Source: an uncultured Clostridium sp.
GTDB lineage: Bacteria > Bacillota > Clostridia > TANB77 > CAG-508
Reading direction: 5' to 3'
Length of the DNA stretch: 21,366 nucleotides
Assembly: GCA_958422985.1 (NCBI GenBank)
Contig: CATZPY010000018.1
Span: forward strand, 1-21,366
Positions 15,813 to 21,366 of this stretch are shown here, in pieces (the stretch's first letter is position 1; every line of letters starts with the position of its first letter). The position numbers and the translations under genes were made by a program. The notes below the pieces were generated by a model. That model worked only from the letters and a program-made list of their open reading frames with translations. It was not told the DNA's origin and ran no database searches.

Positions 15813-16857
15813 TTTCGTCTCCTTCATCTATTTTTTTTATAAAATTTGCCACCATTGGTTCTTCTAGTTTTGCTTTGCTTTTACTTATTTGAATTTTCCA
15901 GTCTGCTACTCTTTTTAAGAAAATTCTTTCTAATTCATATGATTGGAATCTTCTAAAATTAGCCGGTGTTGCTGATTGCATAAGAAATCCAAATAACTCT
16001 TCTGGAGTATTTTCTTCAATTACTCTAGCTCTACTTGCTTTTAATGGTTCTTCTAAGCTTGGTGGAAAATTAAATGCAGTAAAAGCTGAAAGATAATCAT
16101 AAATAAAGTTATATGCTTCATCGTCATATTGCCATTCTTTTCTAAAAGATTTTGGTCTTATAGGTAAATATGGCTTTCTTCCAGATTTCTTAGCTTGCTG
16201 TAATTCGTCTGGAACTTTCTCTATTAGTTTAACCATTGCAGATTCTTCCATTATATGAGCATCTATTGGTAAGAATGTTCTTGGAAATTTACCATCTTTT
16301 AAAGTTGTTGCTATTTCTGCAACTTCATCTAAAGATTTTAAAGGGTCTACATCTGATGTTCTCATATTGTATTTTTCTAATAAGTTTGTTAATTCTTCCT
16401 GTGCAACTTCTACTTCACCATCTTTGCATACCATCCACATGTCTAGGTCGGGTAATCTGTTTATAAGTTTCCTTGGCTTTAATGAATCCAACATATTAGG
16501 ACACGGCTTACATACAGTTTTAAGATCTGGCATTGTTGCATAATTTTTCTTTAAGCATTCTTTACATTCCCATATTGACTTTTGTACAGGTTCTCCGTCT
16601 TTTACTAATTGCCTGTTGTATCTAACTTGTTCTGATATAATTGGTATATCTCCTTTTAAATCTTTATCTAATACATAAAATGGATAACCTGTTCCAAATG
16701 ATCCTCTATTTACAGATACAGCAGATGCGATTGTATTAAATGCTTCTATGTTCCATATTAAGAATTTTCTTTTTAAATCTGTATTTGTTTTTTCGAATGT
16801 TGTTGAAGCGTTTTCTACTTGCTCCACCATTTCTTTTACAGTTTTTTCATTTTCCAT
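15799..16857 (-). CDS. Unknown cytoplasmic protein with a four-cysteine zinc-knuckle motif
   Basis: This 352-residue protein has no signal peptide or membrane helix. The ribosome site AGGGAGA precedes the ATG. Residues 98-119 hold C-x2-C-x14-C-x2-C (Cys98, 101, 116, 119), typical of a small zinc ribbon. The rest is mixed alpha/beta with motifs I do not recognise, such as GSFGTGYPFYVLDKDLKGD near 52-70 and a Lys-rich C-terminal helix. It is the first gene of a two-gene operon with the PHP phosphoesterase, with which it overlaps by 14 nt. A shared role in nucleic-acid or nucleotide processing would be a guess from that pairing. Confidence 0.88.
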   Translation of the reverse strand: MENEKTVKEMVEQVENASTTFEKTNTDLKRKFLIWNIEAFNTIASAVSVNRGSFGTGYPFYVLDKDLKGDIPIISEQVRYNRQLVKDGEPVQKSIWECKECLKKNYATMPDLKTVCKPCPNMLDSLKPRKLINRLPDLDMWMVCKDGEVEVAQEELTNLLEKYNMRTSDVDPLKSLDEVAEIATTLKDGKFPRTFLPIDAHIMEESAMVKLIEKVPDELQQAKKSGRKPYLPIRPKSFRKEWQYDDEAYNFIYDYLSAFTAFNFPPSLEEPLKASRARVIEENTPEELFGFLMQSATPANFRRFQSYELERIFLKRVADWKIQISKSKAKLEEPMVANFIKKIDEGDENELE

Positions 16858-16892
16858 ATTATCTCCCTCATTCTTACTTTATGGTAACTACT

Positions 16893-16921
16893 ATAATAAC
16901 ATAAAAATACTGTTTTGACAA
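16893..16921 (-). promoter_or_regulatory. Sigma-A type promoter of the zinc-knuckle/PHP operon
   Basis: TTGTCA (16916-16921) and TATTAT (16893-16898) on the minus strand are separated by 17 nt. The -10 ends 36 nt upstream of the ATG at 16857. Confidence 0.7.
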
Positions 16922-17015
16922 TTAAAAACGTTTACTTTGTTATATATTATTACACAAAAGTGTACTTAAGATTTTCTAACCAATAAAAATTTTCATACTA
17001 TGAAAAATTTCCTAC

Positions 17016-17060
17016 TAAAGAAAAAAGTGAATGCCTAAATTTAAACATTCACTTTTTTTT
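17016..17060 (-). terminator. Terminator after the surface-protein gene
   Basis: A 13-bp stem (AAAAAAGTGAATG with its complement, 12-nt loop) ends on the minus strand in TTTTTTCTTT. It lies about 60 nt past the stop codon of the surface-protein gene. Confidence 0.8.
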
Positions 17061-17075
17061 ACTTTTATTATAATT

Positions 17076-17126
17076 AGATCTGAATCGAGATTTTAAGGAC
17101 CATCCCCTAATCCCGACTTTTAGATT
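17076..17126. repeat. Intergenic hairpin repeat, copy at the surface-gene stop codon
   Basis: TCGAGATTT (17085-17093) pairs with AATCCCGA (17109-17116) with a G-U pair. The loop between is TAAGGACCATCCCCT, or AGGGGATGGTCCTTA on the minus strand, a variant of the GGGACGG core. The outer AGATC and AGATT arms extend it, so it touches the stop codon at 17120-17122. Confidence 0.5.
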
Positions 17127-20100
17127 ATATATTTCTTAATTATAAAGATTCCTCCACCTAATGTTATTACTACTAATGCTGTTATTCCTAAGTATAATTT
17201 TGCATCTCCTAATGTTATTGTAAGCATTACTGGCGCATCATCTATATCGTCTTCGTTTTCTTTAAAGTTGTCCGGTACAGAATCTATATCTGGTGTGTGG
17301 CTATCATTATAATCTTGGCTTATTTCTGCTATATTTGTTTTTAATCCCATATTATCTTGGTTATTTATCCATGTTAATATTATTGGTACAGAGCTACTTT
17401 CTCCTGGCCTTAATAATGTGTTTTCTAGTTTTTTTGTTGCAACCCTTTCTTTTCCATTTAGTTCTTCTCTTCTATACCAATCTGGATTATCTTCTTCTAT
17501 AAACTTTAAGCCTTCTGGTATATAGTCTGTTATTTCTTTTGCATATCCAGCTATTTCACCTTCGTTTGTTACTTTTATTTGGAATTCAAATTTTACTGTT
17601 ACTTTATTTATATCTCTTCTTCCTAAATCTACTTTTGCTGGTGGCTCTGGATCTTCATCTCCTGTATGACCTGTCTCTTGTACTGTTTGTTTTCCATCTT
17701 CGTCTATTATAATTGCTTTACTTACCCATTTTTTAAGGCTTAAGTCAAAATATTTTACTTTTACAAATTCTTTATCTAAATCGTCTTCTTTGTTCCATTC
17801 ATTGTTGTTATTTGGAGTAGAATCTATATCATCTATTGGATCGCCAGAACTGTCACTGTCTTCTTTTATCTCTGCTGTATTTACTAGTATTCTGTCTGAA
17901 GTATTTGGTTCTGTTACCTCGAATGCAATTTTTACATCTCTATAGTCTGGATTGTTCTCTGTTAGTCCTTTTTCTGGATCATAAGCTTTAAGTAAGTTAT
18001 CTTTTTCATTTTTTTCTTGTTCTTTAGATAAGTAATCTGTTACTACGCTTTGTCCATCTTCAGCTTCTTTCCATCTATATTCTCTATTTATAGGGTTATT
18101 TGTTAAAAACTTCAATCCTGCTGGAATATCATCTTTTACTTCTTTTGCATATCCGTCTAATAAACCTTCATTATACACTCTTATTGTATATGTTACTACA
18201 TTTCCATTTTCTACTTCTACTGGATCTTTGGTATGGTCATATTTAATGTTTCCATCTTCACCCATACTTAAAGCTGGTATTCTATTTGTTATTTCTTGGT
18301 CATTTACTCCTGTTATAAATTTTCTTAATGCTAAGTCAAAGTATACTACTCTTACTTTTTCGAAGTCATCATCATCTTCTTGACCTGGTACATATTCGTT
18401 ATTAATTTCGCTATCTTTATATGTTGGTAATCCATCATCACTAGGTACTTGAATGTTTCCTGTTTCAGAATCTCTATCTATTACGTCATTTCCATCTGCA
18501 TCTTTAGATTCTGTTATTTCTGCTAAATTTGTTAGCTTTTTACCAAACTCTGCTGTATCTTTTATTTTACAAGCAATTTTTACGTCTTTGTATGATAATG
18601 TCGTTCCATCAAATCCTTTTAATAAATTCTTTCTTGAAGAATTTTCTTTTTCTTTAGATAAATAATCTGTTGTAACTGTTCTACCATCTTCTGCTAATTG
18701 CCATTCATATGTTTTGTTTGTTTCGTGTTCTGGTAAAAATTCTAATTCTGCTGGTAATTTATCTTGTATTTTATTTGCATATCCATCTATTGATCCTTCG
18801 TTATATACTCTTATTGTATATTCTACAACATCTCCTCTTTTCATGTCTAATGGTTTCTTTGGATGATTATATTCTGCTGTTGTAGCTGTTGCATTTGCAA
18901 GTTTTGTAGTTTCTACAGATGGTGTTCTTCCTATTAATGTTGTACCATTTTTTCCAGATATGAATTTTCTTAAAGATAAGTCAAATTCTTGTATTATAAC
19001 TTTTTCAAAGTCATCGTCGTCTTCTTGTCCTGGTATGTATGTTTTTCCTGAATTTATTTCTTCATCTTTATATGTTGGTAATTCTGTATCTCCTGGTAAT
19101 GCAAAATTTCCATTTGGAGCAGAATCTCTATCTGTTGCTGAATTTCCTTTGCTATCTGTTTCTGCTGTAATTTGAGCTAAGTTTGTAATTTTCTTTAATG
19201 CTTCTGTTGAATTTTTAACTTTACATTTTACTTTTACTTCTTTGTACTGTAATGTTGTACCATTATATGCTTTTATTAAATTATTAGCGTTTTGATCTTT
19301 ATTAGCTGCTTCTGTTGAATATGCAAGTTTATTTGTTTTTATTATTCTGTTATTACTTGCATCTATCTTCCAACCATAACCTGCGTTAAAGTCTGTCTCT
19401 TTTGGGTATTTTTCCATATCATTTATAAATTCTAATTCTGGTGGTAAATAGTCTGTTATTTCTCCAACATATCCATCTAGCTCACCTTCATTATATACCC
19501 TTATTGTATATGTTACTACATCTCCTGGCTTTACTGCTACTGGCTTTTTGTTATGATTGTAAGTTGCTGTTGTAACTTTTGTTCCATCTATCATTTTGTT
19601 TAAATTCGAAATATCTACTGTTGGCTCTCTATTTATTTCTTTTCCATTTACTTCAGAAATAAATTTTCTTAAAGATAAGTCAAACTCTCTTTTTGTAACT
19701 CCAACTTCTTTTTTACCAGTTAGTGGCATATCTTGTTTTTCTACAGCAACTAATGGTTGTACTGTATCTGGATTTTGTGTTGTTGTCCAAAATCCTTTTG
19801 ATGTTACCCTATATGAACCTGTATAGCTAAATTCTATTTTTGTTATATCATCTATTTCAGATGATGGAATGTTAATATAAAAGCTTTGCCCTATTAAATC
19901 TTTTATTGTTTTTCCATCTTCTACTGGTTCTTTATTTGAATTTAATAGTGTATATTTTCCATTTAAATTTGTTCCATTTTGATCTACAAATTTAGTTTCT
20001 ATTTCAAATGGTAAATCATTATTTTTATTTATCTTATATGGTCCTACTATGTAATTACTTCCATCTAGCTCTACAAGTGGATTAACTTCTTCTGCTAATG

Positions 20101-20911
20101 TTATTGGCTCTGTTACTTTTCCATTATTATTTTTATAATATGCTATGTTTTCATCTTTTTTAGCATTGCTTACTATGTATTGGTATAATTTTTCCATTGC
20201 ATCTGCTCTTGTTTGGTTAACATCTGCAATTGTTGTATAAGAACCTACACCTTTTTCTGCTATTGCAACTTCTTGGAATGATGGTTCTCCTGCAAAGTCT
20301 ACATGGTATATGTCTGGATTTTCATTTGATTTTGTATTTGTAAAATACCATAATGCCATTTGTTGTACTACATCTATATCATCATCTGTTAGCTCTCTTT
20401 TTAAAGAATCATTCATTTGAGTTGCATTTAATAAAACTTCTCTATCTTTTGTAGCTTGCTCTTTCTTTTTAGCTTGTACTTCTACAGAATCTCCTGCTTT
20501 TGCATAATATGGTATATATGCATGGTCTAAAATCCACATAGCAGAATAGTAGTAATTTTCATTTTCGAAAATATCTGGTACTAGGCTTGCTTTATCTGCA
20601 AAATCTATCATTTTATCATATGTTTGTTTAAAAGTATTTGGTGTTGCTGTATAAAATCCTCTTTCTGCTTTTAAACAATATATTGTATTATCAAAATTCA
20701 TTGTAGTTCCATCATTTTCGTATACAATAACCTTCCAAACCTTTTTGTTTCCATTGTTTATTCTGTACCCATATTGTTTTCCGTTTGTTTCTCTTCTATA
20801 TTCACTTAGTCCAAATGTTACTGGATTTGTAGCTGCAAATGCTTCTGTTCCTAGGCATATAGCTAACATAATTGTTACAGCAATTACAGCTATTTTCTTA
20901 AAAAGTTTCAT
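17120..20911 (-). CDS. Thioester-domain surface adhesin with four isopeptide-type repeats
   Basis: This 1263-residue protein has a signal peptide (KKIAVIAVTIMLAICLG, cut near AFA-AT at about 26). The N-terminal domain has Cys79 in NTIYCLKAERGF and Gln184 in VVQQMALWYFTN. This is the TQxA-type pair that forms an internal thioester in Gram-positive adhesins and lets them bind host surfaces covalently. Four related domains follow, starting at about 407, 642, 857 and 1055. Each has FDLSLRKFI (Lys at the usual isopeptide position), a VxYTIRVYNEGxxDGYxxEIxD strand and a late NxAEI, and three are separated by YIPGQEDDDDFEKV-like acidic linkers. The fourth repeat is divergent. The C terminus has one hydrophobic helix (about 1237-1260, LYLGITALVVITLGGGIFII) and KKYII, without LPxTG. 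It is monocistronic, with AAAGGATGG as ribosome site. Confidence 0.93.
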   Translation of the reverse strand: MKLFKKIAVIAVTIMLAICLGTEAFAATNPVTFGLSEYRRETNGKQYGYRINNGNKKVWKVIVYENDGTTMNFDNTIYCLKAERGFYTATPNTFKQTYDKMIDFADKASLVPDIFENENYYYSAMWILDHAYIPYYAKAGDSVEVQAKKKEQATKDREVLLNATQMNDSLKRELTDDDIDVVQQMALWYFTNTKSNENPDIYHVDFAGEPSFQEVAIAEKGVGSYTTIADVNQTRADAMEKLYQYIVSNAKKDENIAYYKNNNGKVTEPITLAEEVNPLVELDGSNYIVGPYKINKNNDLPFEIETKFVDQNGTNLNGKYTLLNSNKEPVEDGKTIKDLIGQSFYINIPSSEIDDITKIEFSYTGSYRVTSKGFWTTTQNPDTVQPLVAVEKQDMPLTGKKEVGVTKREFDLSLRKFISEVNGKEINREPTVDISNLNKMIDGTKVTTATYNHNKKPVAVKPGDVVTYTIRVYNEGELDGYVGEITDYLPPELEFINDMEKYPKETDFNAGYGWKIDASNNRIIKTNKLAYSTEAANKDQNANNLIKAYNGTTLQYKEVKVKCKVKNSTEALKKITNLAQITAETDSKGNSATDRDSAPNGNFALPGDTELPTYKDEEINSGKTYIPGQEDDDDFEKVIIQEFDLSLRKFISGKNGTTLIGRTPSVETTKLANATATTAEYNHPKKPLDMKRGDVVEYTIRVYNEGSIDGYANKIQDKLPAELEFLPEHETNKTYEWQLAEDGRTVTTDYLSKEKENSSRKNLLKGFDGTTLSYKDVKIACKIKDTAEFGKKLTNLAEITESKDADGNDVIDRDSETGNIQVPSDDGLPTYKDSEINNEYVPGQEDDDDFEKVRVVYFDLALRKFITGVNDQEITNRIPALSMGEDGNIKYDHTKDPVEVENGNVVTYTIRVYNEGLLDGYAKEVKDDIPAGLKFLTNNPINREYRWKEAEDGQSVVTDYLSKEQEKNEKDNLLKAYDPEKGLTENNPDYRDVKIAFEVTEPNTSDRILVNTAEIKEDSDSSGDPIDDIDSTPNNNNEWNKEDDLDKEFVKVKYFDLSLKKWVSKAIIIDEDGKQTVQETGHTGDEDPEPPAKVDLGRRDINKVTVKFEFQIKVTNEGEIAGYAKEITDYIPEGLKFIEEDNPDWYRREELNGKERVATKKLENTLLRPGESSSVPIILTWINNQDNMGLKTNIAEISQDYNDSHTPDIDSVPDNFKENEDDIDDAPVMLTITLGDAKLYLGITALVVITLGGGIFIIKKYII

Positions 20912-20953
20912 AGTTTTTTTACCATCCTTTTTTCCCCATAATATACTAACTGT

Positions 20954-20981
20954 ATTTTACTATATTATATATAATAGTCAA
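20954..20981 (-). promoter_or_regulatory. Candidate proximal promoter of the surface-protein gene
   Basis: TTGACT (20976-20981) and TAAAAT (20954-20959) on the minus strand are separated by 16 nt, about 43 nt upstream of the ATG at 20911. The AT-rich setting makes the -10 uncertain. Confidence 0.5.
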
Positions 20982-20989
20982 TAGTAAAA
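20955..20989. promoter_or_regulatory. Operator-like inverted repeat over the proximal promoter
   Basis: TTTTACTAT (20955-20963) and ATAGTAAAA (20981-20989) are perfect inverted 9-mers separated by 17 nt. They cover the -10 and the edge of the -35. This could be a repressor site; AT-rich sequence makes chance symmetry plausible. Confidence 0.35.
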
Positions 20990-21030
20990 AATAGCAGTTA
21001 TTACGGCTAAATTATACTCTTCTCCATCCT

Positions 21031-21065
21031 GCCTACGGATATAGTTTTTGCTATATCTAGTAGGC
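21031..21065 (-). ncRNA. Structured mRNA leader hairpin of unknown class
   Basis: GCCTAC pairs with GTAGGC and GATATAG with CTATATC around a short loop, with a small internal asymmetry. It lies 20 nt downstream of the candidate distal promoter, at the start of a leader of about 170 nt. AGGATGG follows the hairpin on the minus strand, and the same heptamer occurs in the ribosome site of the surface gene. I could not match it to a known riboswitch class. Confidence 0.45.
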
Positions 21066-21084
21066 TTTATAATTTCACATTACA

Positions 21085-21113
21085 ATTATATTACATTTTT
21101 GTATTGTTTGCAA
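21085..21113 (-). promoter_or_regulatory. Candidate distal promoter of the surface-protein gene
   Basis: TTGCAA (21108-21113) and a perfect TATAAT (21085-21090) on the minus strand are separated by 17 nt. It would give a 5' leader of about 170 nt that includes the hairpin at 21031-21065. Confidence 0.6.
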
Positions 21114-21146
21114 CAAAGGGATTTGGGGACGGAGGTTAAATCTTGT
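21114..21146. repeat. Intergenic hairpin repeat, GGGACGGAGGTT copy 2
   Basis: GGGATTT and AAATCTT form a short stem with G-U pairs around GGGGACGGAGGTT, nearly identical in loop to the copy at 14727-14762. It sits immediately upstream of the distal promoter. Confidence 0.55.
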
Positions 21147-21181
21147 TTTTCTTTTATCGGTTCTCTTAGTTCTTCATATAC

Positions 21182-21222
21182 AAAAATCGAGATTTGAGGA
21201 CAGTCCTTAAATCTCGATTTTT
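21182..21222 (-). terminator. Hairpin repeat acting as likely terminator of the gene at the right edge
   Basis: A perfect 14-bp stem (AAAAATCGAGATTT with its complement) encloses GAGGACAGTCCTT. On the minus strand the 3' arm ends in a T run, so it would terminate the gene ending at 21293. Its TCGAGATTT arm is shared with the repeat at 17076-17126, so it is also a member of that repeat family. Confidence 0.6.
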
Positions 21223-21292
21223 TACATTGGTACTTGCCTATTTTTAGGCTTTCCTTTATTTTCTCTATATTTTTATGTGTTAATCTAAATTA

Positions 21293-21366
21293 TTATTTTC
21301 TCTTTTGCTTTTTAGTTAGAACTACTGCATATCTTAATGTTACTGTTTCTAATCCTATTAGTCCAA
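21293..21366 (-). CDS. 3' end of an unidentified gene cut by the window edge
   Basis: An open frame enters from the right edge and ends LIGLETVTLRYAVVLTKKQKRK before a TAA at 21293. Only about 24 codons are visible. A basic end after a moderately hydrophobic stretch could be the tail of a surface protein, but this is too short to assign. The hairpin at 21182-21222 lies about 70 nt downstream, as expected for a gene end. Confidence 0.4.
   Translation of the reverse strand, partial: GLIGLETVTLRYAVVLTKKQKRK

Noticed and set aside
21020..21085. Cyclic-di-GMP (GEMM) riboswitch in the adhesin leader
   Set aside because: An AAAGCC-like stretch drew attention, but the GCAAACC and GAAA-receptor parts of that class are absent.
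1..21366. CRISPR arrays, tRNA or rRNA genes
   Set aside because: No regularly spaced direct repeats, and no sequence resembling tRNA or rRNA, were seen on either strand.

Overview
The window is AT-rich DNA of low-GC Firmicutes (Bacillota) type, most likely from a Clostridia-like or related uncultured gut lineage. The evidence is strong AGGAGG-type ribosome sites, A/T-ending codons, TGA used as a stop codon (so not the Mycoplasma code) and a thioester-type Gram-positive surface adhesin. Apart from a small IS remnant at the left edge, every convincing gene reads on the minus strand, so transcription runs from right to left.

Right part (about 21366 to 14770). The 3' end of an unidentified gene at the edge is closed by a hairpin. 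Then comes a monocistronic gene for a large thioester-domain surface protein (17120-20911), with two candidate promoters, a structured leader and its own terminator. Next is a two-gene operon (15812/16857 down to 14913) with a clear promoter: an unknown protein with a four-cysteine knuckle and a PHP-family metallophosphoesterase. A strong terminator at 14767-14821 closes it.

Left part (14598 to 214). One promoter (TTGAAA-N17-TACTAT) leads into what looks like a single ten-gene operon ending at a terminator at 214-259. Gene order is: giant 1818-residue type II membrane protein with Fn3-like repeats; a short relative of it; F-type c-like subunit; b-delta-like fusion; alpha; gamma; beta; epsilon; a five-helix membrane protein; a Lys-rich single-pass membrane protein. 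A possible 32-residue ORF sits between b-delta and alpha. The middle of the operon follows the classical atp order, but this does not look like a normal ATP synthase. The c subunit keeps its Gly-rich helix and polar R-x-P loop but has Ala where the ion-binding Asp/Glu should be, no a subunit is encoded, epsilon lacks its C-terminal helices and alpha lacks about 65 C-terminal residues. Beta keeps its P-loop, catalytic Glu and DELSEED loop, and alpha keeps its arginine finger, so ATP hydrolysis and rotation look possible.

The three single-pass proteins in the operon appear to share a related ectodomain just outside the membrane. My reading is an ATP-driven rotary or conformational machine (F1-X0), not an ion pump, coupled to extracellular fibre-like proteins. 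It is comparable in concept to, but different in parts from, the F1-like ATPases of Mycoplasma. This is inference from sequence; the substrate or output of the machine is unknown.

Two further points stand out. The last two genes overlap by 284 nt, with codon choice that looks shaped by dual coding. A family of short hairpin repeats (core GGGACGGAGGTT or a variant) sits at operon boundaries.
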